Below are positions 1 through 13,660 of a DNA stretch of 64,000 bases, in pieces. Within the stretch, counting starts at the first letter, position 1; the number at the start of each line of letters is the position of its first letter. The notes beneath the pieces are model-generated. The model ran no database searches. It was not told the origin of the DNA and saw nothing but the letters and a program-made list of their open reading frames with translations. Source of the stretch: Lytechinus pictus (taxonomy: Eukaryota; Echinodermata; Echinoidea; Temnopleuroida; Toxopneustidae); contig NC_087251.1 in NCBI RefSeq assembly GCF_037042905.1, positions 37,256,501-37,320,500 of the forward strand, written 5' to 3'. Made by a program: the position numbers and the translations under genes.

Positions 1-675
1 ACTCACGCAGGATATTTTGTAATATTTGATAACCCTTATGGCTAAGTTTCATGAACTAGGTCCATATGCTTTCTAAGTTATGATGACATTTCTAAAAGTT
101 AAGCTTAGGTTAAGATTTCGATGTTGACTCCCCCAGCATGGTCTAAGTTCATTGACCCTAAATGACCTTTGACCTTGGTCATGTGACCTGAAACTCAGGC
201 AGGGTGTTAAGTAATACTTGATTAACCTTATATTCTAATTTCATGAACTAGGTCCTTACAATTTCAAAGTTATGATGACAATTCCTCAAATAACCCCAAC
301 ATGGCCAAAGTTCGTTGACCCTAAGTGACCACCCTTATGTCTAAGTTTTATGAACTAGGTCCATATATTTTCAAAGTTATGACAATATTTCAAAAACTTA
401 ACCTTGGTTAAGATTTTGATGTTGACTCCCCCAGCATGGTCTAAGTTCATTGACCCTAAATGACCTTTGACCTTGGTCATGTGACCTGAAACTCAGGCAG
501 GTTGTTAGGTAATACTTGATTAACCTTATATTCAAGTTTCATGAACTAGGTCCTTATACTTTTTAAGTTATGCTGTCATTTCAAAAACTTAACCTTCGGT
601 TAAGATTTGATGTTGACGCCGCCGCCGTCGGAAAAGCGGCGCCTATAGTCTCACTCTGCCATGCAAATGAGGCAA
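1..675 (+). repeat. TGACC-family repeat, right-end partial copy (copy 1)
   Basis: Two diverged internal units (~170-300 bp) with the recurring segments TTCATGAACTAGGTCCATA, TGACCTTTGACCTTGGTCA and TGTGACCTGAAACTC. It ends in the family's GC-rich terminus (GACGCCGCCGCCGTCGG, then AAAGCGGCGCCTATAGTCTC) near 615-650. The left end lies outside the window. The terminal GTGAGACA is degenerate here (AATGAGGCAAAA). Non-coding; the short ORF over the terminus is an artefact of the GCC-rich stretch. Confidence 0.85.
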
Positions 676-830
676 AAATGAAGGTCATTTTCATTCCAAG
701 AAAATTGACAAGCAAAAAAAAAAGGGGGGTGGTTCACTACAAAATGAAGGTAATTTTCTTCAGAGAAAATTGACATGCATAAAAAAGGCTGTCACTACAA
801 AATGTAGGTCAATTTGGTAAAATTTATCCA
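676..830 (+). repeat. Tandem AAAATGAAGGTnATTTTC repeat with homopolymer runs
   Basis: Three diverged units of about 50-60 bp containing AAAATGAAGGTCATTTTC, GAAAATTGACA and CACTACAAAATG, separated by A- and G-runs. The same family recurs in the opposite orientation at 24600-25080 (CATTTTGTAGTGAAA). It abuts the terminus of the TGACC-family repeat. No coding potential is supported. Confidence 0.6.
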
Positions 831-1559
831 TTTTCTCCACATCCCAGGGCCATGCATGACTGGTGGAGACAAGGCCATGTTTCAGGGGCAGATCCAGCTT
901 TCGTTAATAGGGGAGAGGGGTGCCATAAAAATATTTTCATCCACATTTTCCCAGTTAAGCTGCTGAAATCTAATTTTGTTGTTGGATCTTGAGGGGGTAG
1001 TCCTAACTAAAGATTGAAGTTTTAAGTACATTTTAGCTTTATTCTCACAAACACAGCACTAATAGGTTATGTGTGCTTTGCACAAGTTCAAATTAAAACA
1101 AATACTTCATGCATTTATACTTGAAAATTGAAAATTCAGAGCAGTTTTTGCTTAAATGTCCGAGTTTCATGATGATATTCCAAACTTAACCTTGGTTAAG
1201 ATATCAATATTGACAATGCCATTACCACCGCTGTCAGAAAGCATTTTTTTTTTCTCTATCTGCGATGCGGATATCAGTCTTTTCTTTTTTTAAATGAAAA
1301 ATAACAATCCCTGTGTTTCTGTGTACCGGTATTGTTTTTTTAAAGTAAACTTTGCTAATAACACAATCAATTTTCTTTTTCAATTATGATTTGGGTCATT
1401 ATTTTTACTACTTTAATCCATCATAAACGACTGATATAAAGCTCCATTTTTTTTTTCAATCTGAGCAATCAGCTCCAAGTATCAGCTGATTTTACCAAGC
1501 ATCTGCACTCTAACAGCAAAACATTATATTATTTTACAAAGCTATTAGCTGAAAATAAT

Positions 1560-1840
1560 CTACGAACCAACTTTTTAAAAGCCTTTGCCTCTTCAGAATA
1601 CTTTACTCTGCAGTGCTGTGAAGTATGACGAATATGACCGCATTTTTGTGTTTTTAAAAGCACATTTGCTCCAACAAAAGTGTGTATTGTTTAAAAACAA
1701 GCACATGAACCCACAATTTTAGTGTTCACACCTTTTTAGTATACCTTTCTCTATGACCATGCAAAATTTGGTGAAAATGACATGGGTTTTGAATTAAGTG
1801 CAGCATTTTTTTGTACTTAGATTTGTTGTAAAAATTTCAA
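1560..1840 (-). repeat. Dispersed repeat shared with 48560-48850
   Basis: The segments ACTCTGCAGTGCTGTGAAGT, GACGAATATGACC, AAAGCACATTTGCTC and TTTGGTGAAAATGACATGGG are the reverse complement of segments at 48560-48850 in the same order. No ORF is conserved between the two copies. It lies in the RBKS region, left of the exon at 2426. Confidence 0.6.
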
Positions 1841-2334
1841 TTTTTTTAAGATATGTTTTTCTTTCACACCTTATTTTCAAAATTGAAGGTGCCCCCACTA
1901 CGCATTTGCATTTTTTTATATCCTCTTCATGCATTCCCACAAACAGTCCTTGAATTGTGCTTTTTTCAGGTCAGTAAACATTTTCAGCTTGCATTTTGCA
2001 CATTCACATTAATTTTGAAAAGTCTGTTGCCTAGTTGGTCTAGTGAATATTATACAAAATGGGTATAGCCTAAATGGAAATAAGAAACCATAATGGGCTG
2101 AAATTTGAAGATGAAGTATGATTAGACCATGTGAGATGAAACTAAATGGAGTGAAGACAAAGCTAATGTAGATCAATCAGCAATATACTCACAAGCTAAG
2201 TATTAGAATTGAGTTATAAAACTGACTGCTTAAAATATTCTCAAATTACCACCTGAAACATACCTGTTTAAGAGTGCTTTTTGATAGACATTGACATATT
2301 GTTCAGACAAGTATTATATGTAGACAGTTTTTGT

Positions 2335-2405
2335 TGTTCTGCTCTGAAGCGCCTTGAGCATCTAATCAAGATGGAAAGTGCGCTATACGAATCTCATGTA
2401 TTGTC
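2335..2405 (+). repeat. SINE 3' tail fragment
   Basis: GAAGCGCCTTGAGCATCTAA followed by AAAGTGCGCTATACGAATCT resembles the 3' end of the tRNA-derived SINEs at 18667-18850 and 28560-28850, which also end in AGCGC...GCGCTATA plus an AT-rich tail. The tRNA-like head is absent. It lies just left of the ribokinase exon at 2426. Confidence 0.5.
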
Positions 2406-2425
2406 ATTAATATGATCATATTTAC

Positions 2426-2489
2426 CTGTAATGACATCGTTATCTTTAAAGTTCTTTATTGTATCTCTGCCATAAGAATCATCTCCAAC
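2426..2489 (-). CDS. RBKS: Ribokinase, internal exon (downstream of 8644-8776)
   Basis: On the minus strand an acceptor (TATTGTAG) precedes 64 nt encoding VGDDSYGRDTIKNFKDNDVIT, followed by donor GTAAAT. It joins in phase to the exon at 8644-8776, giving ...TAMVGK then VGDDSYG..., the ribokinase/PfkB segment where the substrate-side loop (VGxDxxG) follows the GGKGANQ motif. Ribokinase phosphorylates D-ribose at O5 with ATP in the cytosol, feeding the pentose phosphate and nucleotide pathways. The exon ends one base into a codon, so further exons must lie left of the window. The RBKS call rests on these two exons together. Confidence 0.85.
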
Positions 2490-3266
2490 CTACAATATAA
2501 TATGTTGAGATAAGGAAACAAATTACATTTGAGAAAATACATGTACCTGTTTTATGAAGAATAACAAATAGACAATTTCTATAACAAGTTTCCAATCAGC
2601 CAATCAAATTGAATGATTTCAGTAGTTTATAACTTTCATTGCAAACTTATCATCGCAAGTTCTGTGAAATGGGCCACAGTTCAACAACAGCTTTTTCACT
2701 TTTTAAAAAGCAATGTTTAGATTTTTAGAAAGCCAGAATGAAACTTGAAGTCTTCAAAGAGGAAGTTCACACTGACAATAAGTTGCCTGTTGGTTTTGAT
2801 AAAAGCAGAAAAGTGTGAATGTAAATCCATCTAAGCAGAAGAGATTTATGATTTTTTTTCTTCTTAATTTGTGATGTCATATATGTAAGCAGCTCCCCCT
2901 ATAATGTAAATTACAGAAATTCGATTCTTTACAATGAAACATGATCACTAAAAATATTTCTTATCGAATTTGGTATGAAATGATGAGTCTGGTAATATCA
3001 CCGCACAAATGAAATCCCTTTCCCTTTTTTTAAAGAAAAATGGCACATTTGAAGAATTTATATAAAACAACATGGAGCTGCTTGTGTAAGACAAATTCGA
3101 AACTTGAAAAAAATTAATGACTCTATTCTGTTACAGATATTCGTAAAACCTTCCATTTTCCACTTTCAATTTAAGTGAAGAGTAGGCAATATTTGTATCC
3201 TTCATTAAAAAAATGCTTTAATTCAGTTATTAAGAAAAATATACATTATCAAAACATAATGGCCAT

Positions 3267-3599
3267 TTACCCACGTTCAAAGAGGCAAATCTTGACAATG
3301 TTAAGAATTTCTATCTCATTTTCAATAAATTTGGATTGTAGTTCTGTTAACTTTTCTATATTCATTTTATTCAAATGATTTTTAACAGTTAATAGATATT
3401 TCTCTGTTTGTATATTCTGTTTAAAAAGTTTATAAGTTCTCAATTTATTTTGTTCAACATCATTTGCTCGATCATTACGTAAATCCAATAAGAACTGGCA
3501 ATTGAAAATATCTTCAACTTTGCTTTTTATTTCTTCTTCTACTACTCTATCACTATCGACTATCTCACCTAGTTCTAAACAATTCTTATTCACATCCAA
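3267..3599 (-). pseudogene. Possible LINE ORF2 C-terminal fragment
   Basis: A 110-codon minus-strand ORF contains NKLRTYKLFKQN then KYLLTVKNHLNKM and a terminal LFERG. This resembles the KLRTY..F......YL...K......L.....IE.GR pattern seen in C-terminal tails of non-LTR retrotransposon polyproteins in marine invertebrates. The reverse transcriptase core and the cysteines usual in such tails are not visible nearby. The flanks are AT-rich and show no splice context. It could instead be a chance ORF. Confidence 0.35.
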
Positions 3600-4181
3600 A
3601 TATATGTTAAATCCCTTAAGATTGTCCAGTAAAGAATACTTTTACCACATACTCCTACACAGTCAAACAAAATCGTGTTTAAGGAAATACTTTTTTTTCA
3701 CTATGAAAAGGGATGACAATTAGATCTTGCAGGCATTACCTTTGGGGAAAAAATAAGCAGAAAATTTTGCAGATCTGAGAAAAGGGAATTCCCACATGTC
3801 AAATTTAGAATTAAAAAAGAGCTATGTCTACAGGGACGGGTACTGTGGAATTAGAGTTTCCAGAAATAATCAGGTCAATAGCCCTATTCATATGGATAAA
3901 CAAATGCATGACCCCCTAGACTAACTGACCACATTTCCAGTCTCTCCGGAATATCTTGTAAATTAGATGATTAATGTTATTTTTTTAAACAAAAAATCAA
4001 ATATCAAAGTGAGCATAAGGACTCAAGAGCAGACAGGAGTCACAACCCACAAGCTGAATGAATAATGAAAAAATAAAAATAAACAAAAAAAACAAGAAAA
4101 AGGAAAAATGAAACTAGGGAAAATGGACACATTCCCCCCCCCCCCCCCACACCAAAATCTAAGTCCCCTTTTATAATATAG

Positions 4182-7088
4182 AACAAGTGGAATACCTCTG
4201 GCGGTCTCACCTGCATCACGCGATTCAATATAGCAGCAGTGCTGACTTTGAAAACTACTATAGAATAATTATTCACAAAAAACACCATTCATAAAATGAT
4301 ACAATACTACATTCATTGACATTTGACCTTGATCATGTGACCTAAAACTTGTCAGTGAAACTTGATTACCCCTATATCCACATTTTATACACTAGGGGAG
4401 ACCGGGATTAGTTGGAACGCTGGGTAAGTTGAAACATTGTAATTTTCTTTAACGTCTTTAAATAAATTTCTGCAATACTGCCCTCAATTTATTGTCATTA
4501 TCAACAGCCATCCACCATATTACAGACAACACATGTGCAACAAGCCTGGTGAAGTTAGAAAGAAATTTTTGTTTTTTTACCTTCTGGGTAATTTTTTCTC
4601 TTTCAGAAATGTTTTATTATCCCAGAGAAGTTTAGAGATCAAGTTGGCCAGTTTGGGGGTATAATAGACACTTGTACCAAGCTACAAAATGGGGTTATTA
4701 ATATGCCATGGTGAAGTCCCTTTTTTGTGCTGTAAGCTTATAAATGTCAGATGGGCCTCCGGGGTTAGTTGGAACAAAATTGAAGGGGCTAGTTGGAACA
4801 TGTTCCAACTTACGCCAAACATAATTATGAGAAAAAAATATAGAAAGTATTTCACACTCTTCTGAACATGTATTGTATACCATGCTTGTTTTGTTTATCA
4901 GTTAGGTCTGAGTGTGCATTTAAGACCTAATGTAGGCCCCTAATGCAATATTAACCCTTATCAAACTGGGGGGGTCAATTTGAGCCCCCCCCCCCCCCCT
5001 CGAGAAATTTAGTCACTACGCCGTCGCGCGATTTTTTTTTACTACACTGCTCGCTGATTTTTTACTTTCAAGTCATCATTTGAGACCAAATTTGCGATGC
5101 CTGTGTGCGCAGTTTCGAAATTACGCAACATTTTGTACGTGCATATCGGACCCAAAATTGCTAAAAAACGTGATTCCATGTACAAAGTCAATGCAAGTTG
5201 TGTTTTTCAACCAAAAGTCATAAATGTATGATTATTTTTTACTTTTGTTGATTCAAATAGATTTATTTTATGCTAATTATGATCGCAAAAGTGTCCCGAC
5301 AAAGTTCATCGGAAAAAACAAAGGTTCGAATCGAAAAAACAAAGAAATAAAAATAAAAAAACAAAAAATAAATAAGACCAAAAATTAGCATTCTACTAGC
5401 TTAATAAATAGAGTTAAAGGCAAAAACATACAAAAAAAAAAACAAATTTAGGGCAAATTTCATATGCTTATTTGCATAATTAATTAATGAAAAAAATATA
5501 AACAATTATTCTTTATCTTGTAAATTTGATGCAGAAGTACATGAAATTGCTGATAGTACACTTAATTGTATGTAAAATCAAACACACCCAAATATGCGGA
5601 ATTCTACTCACAGTCTGCTTGCGTGAGTGGCTGTATAATAGAAAACAGAAAGTTCAACAAATCCACACTTTAAATATTTTGAACTTGAAAAAAATAAAGC
5701 AAATAGGCTTAAACCATGTAATATTACAGTTTTAAGTAGTTTTAGTATAATTCTTAATTGATCATGCAGTGTTCCAACTTACCCCATACCATGTTCCAAC
5801 TTACCCCGTATTGTGGTAGTTGGAACGTTGGTCTTGTTCAAGGTGGATTTTTTTCAGTACCATAATAGAGTTTAATATTTTATGGGGTACATTTGAAGCC
5901 CTTAGATATATGCTTCAAGCTGATATATTGATTGTTTCTCGAATAAAATCTATTTGGATTTTACAGCAATTTTTTTCAAAAATGTTCCAACTAACCCCGA
6001 TCTCCCCTATATATCTATAAACTTTGAAAGTTATGACAGCAATCTAATAATTACCTCTAAAATGGCCAAAGTTCAATGACCTTAAATGACCTTTGACTTT
6101 GGTCATGTGACCTGAAACTCGGACGAAATGTTCAAAGATACTTGATAACTCTTATGTCCAAGTTTCATGAATCAGATCCATAAACTTTCAAAGTTATGAT
6201 GGTAATTCAACAGATACCCCCCACATGGCCAAAGTTCATTGACCTTTGACCTTGGTCATGTGACCTAAAACTCGCACAGGATGTTCAGTGATACTTGATT
6301 ACTCTTATTTCCACGTTTTACGAACTAGACCAATAAACTTTCAAAGTTATGATGGTAATTCAACAAATACCCCCAACTTGGCAAAAGTCCATTGACCTTA
6401 AATGACCTTTGACCTTGATCATGTGACCTGAAACTCGCACAGGATGTTTAGTGATACTTGATTATTCTTATATTAAAGTTTCATGAATCAGATCCATAAA
6501 CTTTCAAAGTTATGATGGTAATTCAACAGATAAACCCATTATGGCCAAAGTTCATTGACCTTTGACCTTGGTCATGTGACCTGAAATGCGCACAGGATGT
6601 TCAGTGATACTTGATTACCCTTATGTCCAAGTTTTATGAACTTGACCTATAAACATTCAAAGTTATGATGGTATTTCAACGAATACCCCCAACTTGGCCA
6701 AAGTTCATTGACCTTGATCATGTGACCTGAAACTTGCACAGGATGTTCAGTGATACTTGATTACTCTAATGTCCAAGTTTCATGAATCAGATCCATAAAC
6801 TTTCAAAGTTATGATGGTAATTCAACAGATACCCCCAATTTGGCCAAAGTTCATTGACCCTAAATGACCTTTGACCTTGGTCATGTGACGTGAAACTCAA
6901 GCAGGATGTTCAGTAACACTTGATTAACCTTATGTCCAAGTTTCATGAACTAGGTCCATATATTTTCTAAGTTATGATGACATTTCAAAAACTTAACCTT
7001 CGATTAAGATTTGGTGTTGACGCCGCCGCCATCGCCGCCGTCGGAAAAGCGGCACCTGTGTCTCACTCTGCTATGCAGGCGAGACAAA
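4182..7088 (+). repeat. TGACC-family repeat, full copy split by a 1.6 kb insertion (copy 2)
   Basis: The left end is AACAAGTGGAATACCTCTGG followed by GTCTCACCTGCATCACGCG; the right end is GCGGCACCTGTGTCTCACTC then GCAGGCGAGACAAAAA. The GTCTCACCTGC / GCAGGCGAGAC ends form a short terminal inverted repeat. Internal units of ~150-170 bp repeat TGACCTTTGACCT, CATGTGACCTGAAAC and TTCATGAATCAGATCC about six times between 6060 and 6960. An element at 4395-6007 interrupts the first unit. No long ORF; a non-autonomous element with no visible transposase. Confidence 0.85.
4395..6007. mobile_element. 1.6 kb TA-flanked inverted-repeat element (non-autonomous)
   Basis: The left end GGGGAGACCGGGATTAGTTG and the reverse complement of the right end, GGGGAGATCGGGGTTAGTTG, form a terminal inverted repeat of about 24 bp. 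TA lies on both sides (4393-4394 and 6008-6009), as expected for a Tc1/mariner-type duplication. Removing the element and one TA restores the host repeat (ACTA then TATCTATAAACTTTGAAAG). GTTCCAACTTACCCC/GGGTTAGTTGGAAC motifs recur inside (around 4755-4810, 5770-5825, 5985). No transposase-length ORF. Confidence 0.85.
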
Positions 7089-7563
7089 AATAAAAGGAGG
7101 AACAAAGATTAAGAAAAAGAAAGGAATGAAGATAGCTTGGTCATGAAACTTTTTAATAAACTTTATACTGAATTATATCTTTATTCAGGTTTATTAAGTC
7201 ATCTTGCTGATACTGTACTCCCCATTCCCAATCAAACTACCCCTTTATTAGCGCGATAAAGGACTTAAGGACAATAATTCAGTCAAGAACCATTGTAATT
7301 GACGGGACCAAAAAGTGATGAGCAACAATGTTTGCTAAAATTTTGGCGGCAAAGAAGCGGTGTAGCAGCTGCCTCATACATAACTTCAGTCTTTAGCGAG
7401 AAAATCAAAGATTTTTAATTTTTGCTTTTGACCTTCAATAACAGACTGTTTGCACATCTTCATGAATATTCAATGAGCAAACTGATGATGTCATACCTCC
7501 ACTTGTTATTTAGTATTTTACTATATGAAATTATGTTTATCCAAATTTTGTCTTCCAAGAACT

Positions 7564-8203
7564 AAACAAGTGAAATGCCTCTGGCAGTCTCACCTGCATC
7601 ACGCGATTCAATATAGCAGCAGTGCTGACTTTGAAACCTACTATAACTCCCACAAAATGTTCAGTGATACTTGGTTACTCTTATGTCCAAGTTTCATGAA
7701 TCAGATCCATAAACTTTCAAAGTTATGATGGTAATTCAACAAATACCCCCAATTCGGCCAAAGTTCATTGACCCTAAATGACCTTTGACCTTGGTCATGT
7801 GACGTGAACTCATGCAGGATGTTCAGTGATACTTGATTAACCTTATGTCCAAGTTTCATGAACTAGGTCCATACATTTTCTAAGTTATGATGACATTTCA
7901 AAAACTTAATCTTAGGTTAAGATTTTGATGTTGATTCCCCTAACATGGTCTAGGTTCATTGACCCTAAATTACCTTTGACCTTGGTCATGTGACATGAAT
8001 CTCAGACAGGATGTTCAGTAATACTTGATTAACCTTATAGCCAAGTTTCATGAACTAGGTCCATATACTTTCTAAGTTATGCTGTCATATCAAAAACTTA
8101 ACCTTAGGTTAACCTTAGGTTAAGATTTGATGTTGACACCGCTGCCGCCGCCGCCGTCGGAAAAGCGGCGCCTATAGTCTCATACTGCTTTGCAGGTGAG
8201 ACA
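7564..8203 (+). repeat. TGACC-family repeat, short full copy (copy 3)
   Basis: The left end AAACAAGTGAAATGCCTCTG then GTCTCACCTGCATCACGCG, and the right end GGAAAAGCGGCGCCTATAGT then GCAGGTGAGACAAAAA. Only about two and a half internal units remain, each with the nuclear-receptor-like segment near 7779 and 7975. The end sequence is much better preserved than the units. It lies in the large intron between the two ribokinase exons. Confidence 0.85.
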
Positions 8204-8631
8204 AAAATAGATTGACAAGTGATTTAATGCTTTGATCTAATTATTTCAATTAATAATTAAATTTTATAGATATTTATTGCTGCAACTTATCTTATTATAT
8301 GGGAGACATACACACATCATTGAAAATATGAAGTAATTATGACATCATGTAATAACATAAGAAAACGAAAAGCGAGGATGTGACAACATCAGCCAACCTA
8401 ATGAAGATTCATGACAATGTAAATATAACTGTTTTCCCAAAATATTGATGAATTTTAGTCAGTTACCTGATTTTGATGAAATTTTCAGTATTTTGCTCGG
8501 TGAATTTTACTCTATTTATTTTGATATAAAAATTTTCTCATTCCGGAGTACCCCTTTAATGGTATCTCTGTCATTCATGATGACTTTCCGGTAAAGCAAA
8601 CTCAAAGTTTGAATTGTCTAATATCATTTCA

Positions 8632-10340
<1,709 letters not shown>

Positions 10341-10343
10341 ACT

Positions 10344-10475
10344 GTTATGTTGATCAGTAAATCGGAGTAATATGAAGTAAAACAATACACCAGACGGTGG
10401 ACTGTGCTGTTTCCAGAAGAAGAAGGGGGAATCACTTCCCCTTTCATATTACTCAGATTGACTGATCAACATTTG
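10344..10475. repeat. Short hairpin-forming element
   Basis: GTTGATCAGTAAATCGGAGT followed by AATATGAAGT is matched, inverted, by CTTTCATATTACTC then AGATTGACTGATCAAC about 100 bp later. The ends converge on a stem of roughly 30 bp with mismatches. It resembles a small MITE; no target duplication is clear. Confidence 0.6.
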
Positions 10476-10750
10476 TCAAAATTATCTGGTCACCTAATCA
10501 CTTGCATCAACCTTTGTTTATTTGGTGAGGTGAATTTTTTTTAGGGATATAGATAAAATTCAGTCAAATTAAGTTCCACAATTAAAAATTACACATCATT
10601 ACATTTTACATGTCATGATAGCCCAACAAAAACTCAAGTTAAAATAACAATGTCGTGTCTGGTCAGGCTTAACTAAACAAATTCAAAAACAAAATTTCTA
10701 CCCATGCAGGAGTTGGGAGCAATTGATTTGTGTATTTTGAAGAGAATGTG

Positions 10751-11398
10751 TAGTATGGTTGGAACTACCCCTTATCGACCACCTAATCTTCTAAGCATCA
10801 TATCTGCGAAAATATTCATCAATTTTACCCAGTTTTCGTCTCATTTGTGCAGAAAATTGAGCAGATCAGATTCCCATGTTTCGCTCGGCGACTCCGATTC
10901 AATTTGCGTATATATCGACGATCAACGAATGCGACGATTTTCCATTTGCTCATTTGCACCCGTCTTTTGAAACCGACCACCCGCGGTACACTAAGTTTAC
11001 GGCCGATTCTTGTCGCGGTGGCGAAATATTTTTACTCTTTCAAATAAGTTCTATGACGTCAACATGCTAAATGATCGCCTCACTACTTCTACTGCGAGCT
11101 CCAACGCATGATTCGACGATTGACGACGGATATTTGTTCTAAAGCCGTTTCCTATCGGATTTCTTGGTTTTTCAGCGGGTTTTGGGTTTGGTCAATACAA
11201 TTTTGGTTAATTCTACTAAATTTTTACTTTTTGTTGCTTCTTTTTTTCTCGTAAAATCGATTCTTACCGTTTCTATGGACACTGCGCCTACTCCCGCGCG
11301 TATCGTTTGTAATACGCAATAATTTTAACGCGCGCAAGGTGGTCGGTTTCAAAAGAGGTGGTCGATATGTGGTGGTCTTACCATACTCCACGAAGCCA
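10751..11398. mobile_element. ~650 bp inverted-repeat element (MITE-like), CpG-rich
   Basis: The left end TAGTATGGTTGGAACTACCC with TTATCGACCACCT is mirrored by GAGGTGGTCGATATGTGGTG with GTCTTACCATACT at the right. An inner pair also mirrors: TTTTGAAACCGACCACC (~10968) and GGTGGTCGGTTTCAAAAG (~11339). The interior is unusually rich in CG (ACGCGCG...GCGCGCG) and could be mistaken for a CpG-island promoter. Short overlapping ORFs here are not conserved-looking. Confidence 0.65.
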
Positions 11399-12336
11399 GA
11401 CGTATCAGCTAAATCATGGTTGATTTTTTTTTTAACCCCAGCTCCCAGGCCCAGGAACTCTAGCTCCGGGGACTCTGCCTCAGTCAAGGAACTCCTTGCC
11501 TGCCAGCAGACCTGGGCCGGTTGATGAGCGATCATGGAGCTATCCCCGAAAAAGAATGAACGTAACAACACAATTATTACACTTTTTTTGGCTAATCTAC
11601 GAAACGGTACCTTATCAGGTCCATATTACATGACCCTACGATAACGACATCGACTTGACATTTCTTTAGGCTCATTTCTGATGTTTATTCTCGAAGCTGC
11701 AACAGAAACTTGACAGATTTACTGCGCTGGAGCTGTTCACGTGATTGTCTTTATGGAGGACCAGCTGCAAACATATAACGATTCCACGGCGCAGGCGAAC
11801 GAATTCTGTGCCGGAGAGTCTGGCTAAAGAATGGGTCGACATTTCGTTACCCGTCGTTAGCGCCCTTGCAGCTTTGCCTTTAGCTAGCTGCGATACGAGG
11901 GTAAAATTATTGTCTATTCTAGATTAATTATTTGAATGTTATTTTGGATCCTCTGTAATCAGGAAAAATTAGATAGTTAAATAATAATGAATAATTTTCT
12001 TAATCTTAATTCATATCATTATCAAAATGTATTATGCTATACGATAATTATTGCATGCATTTTTATTTCAAGGTACAAGTAATAAGACTATGTTGTGAGT
12101 CTCGTGTTTATATTGCGTAATAAGTAGGCGGGGCCGGGGTTTAAGACCGGAAAATCCGCCGTTTCGGATTTTGTTTTATTAACATTCTCTGACGATCGTC
12201 TCAACGCAACAACACATCCTGACCCAAATGTACTGATTTTTCGGTCTTGGCCGGGGTTCAACAGCATTTGTACGATAAAGTCAATATTAGCAAAGTGTGC
12301 TTGAAAACATTAAAGACCGAAACAAACTTACAACAT
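11399..12336. other. Non-coding stretch with moderate CpG content
   Basis: I see no exon here. The GC-richer segment 11640-11910 holds short ORFs on both strands with no recognisable domain. A segment at 12130-12260 has loosely inverted GGCCGGGGTTTAAGACCGG / CGGTCTTGGCCGGGG pieces. It might contain the ribokinase start region, but nothing in it reads as a PfkB N-terminus. Confidence 0.35.
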
Positions 12337-13303
12337 AACAAGTGGAATGCCTCTGGCCGTCTCACCTGCATCACGCGATTCAATATAGCAGCAGTGCTGA
12401 TTTTGAAAACTACTATAACTCGCACAAGATGTTCAGTGATACTTGGTTACTCTTATTTCCACGTTTTATGAACTAGACCAATACACTTATAGAGATATGA
12501 TGGCAATTCAACAAATACCCCCAACGTGGCCAAAGTTCTTTGACCTTACATGACCTTTGACCTTGATCATGTGACCTGAAACTCGCACAGGATGTTCAGT
12601 GATACTTGATTACTATTATGTCCAAGTTTTATGAACTAGACCAACACACTTTCAAATTTATGGCTGTAATTCAACAAATACCCCAATTTGGCCAAAGTTC
12701 ATTGACCCTAAATGACCTTTGACCTTGATCATGTGACCTGAAACTTGCACAGGATGTTCAGTAATACTTGATTACTATTATGTCCAAGTTTCATGAATCA
12801 GATCCATAAACTTTTAAAGTTATGATGGTAATTCAACAGATACCCCCAATTCGGCCAAAGTTCATTGACCCTAAATGACCTTTGACCTTGGTCATGTGAT
12901 GTGAAACTCATGCAGGATGTTCAGTGATACTTGATTAACCTTATGTATAAGTTTCATGAACTAGGTCCATATATTTTCTAAGTTATGATGACATTTCAAA
13001 AACTTAACCTTAGGTTAAGATTTTGATGTTGATTCCCCCAACATGGTCTAAGTTCATTGACCCTAAATGACCTTTGACCTTGGTCATGTGACATGAAACT
13101 CATGCAGGATGTTCAGTAATACTTGATTAACCTTATGGCCAAGTTTCATGAACTAGGTCCATATACTTTCTAAGTTATGCTGTCATTTCAAAAACTTAAC
13201 CTCAGGTTAAGATTTGGTGTTGACGCCGCCGCCGCCGTCGCCGTCGCCGCCGCCGTCGGAAAAGCGGCGCCTATAGTCTCACTCTGCTATGCAGGTGAGA
13301 CAA
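12337..13303 (+). repeat. TGACC-family repeat, uninterrupted full copy (copy 4)
   Basis: The best full-length example (967 bp). The left end is AACAAGTGGAATGCCTCTGG with GTCTCACCTGCATCACGCG, and the right end AAAGCGGCGCCTATAGTCTC with GCAGGTGAGACAA. Four to five internal units carry TGACCTTTGACCT (12550, 12714, 12877, 13069) followed by TGGTCATGTGACC or TGATCATGTGACC. Just inside the right end is a (GCC/GTC)n tract, GACGCCGCCGCCGCCGTCG, that can pair with the following AAAAGCGGCGCC to form a hairpin. Non-coding. Confidence 0.9.
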
Positions 13304-13458
13304 TAAAACAAGTCAACATGCAGGGTGGAGGTATATTCTCAATTTTCTTCTTTTCTCCTAGCTCTTTCCGTCTCTTTTTTTAAAAGGGGGTCATATAGGG
13401 CGGTCACCCCCAGTCCAGTGGCGTAAAGCCGGGCTTGGCATGGGGGGCAGTTTGAGAG

Positions 13459-13660
13459 TTAAACAAAATGCCGCCGGAAAATGAACGGAGAAGAGAGAAG
13501 GAAAGAAAAGGAAGGGAGAAAGTTAAAGAGAGAAGAGGAACTCAGCGGAAAAAAAAAAGAAAGAAAAGGAAAGTGAAAGAAAATGAAGAAAAAGTGGAGA
13601 GGAAAAACGAAAAGGGACAGAAATGAGGAGGGGAAGGAGGAAAGAGAAAAGTCAAAAGGG
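13459..13660 (+). repeat. Purine-rich low-complexity tract
   Basis: A nearly pure GA/AAG tract (GAAGAGAGAAGGAAAGAAAAGG and similar) of about 200 bp. Its complement gives a Ser/Phe/Leu-rich ORF that is a composition artefact. Confidence 0.8.

Noticed and set aside
10751..11398. CpG-island promoter of the ribokinase gene
   Set aside because: The CpG-rich stretch lies within an inverted-repeat element whose ends match each other, and no ribokinase first exon was found beside it.
12337..13303. Helitron
   Set aside because: A hairpin sits near the 3' end, but the ends are an inverted repeat rather than 5' TC and 3' CTRR, and no A/T insertion rule is evident.
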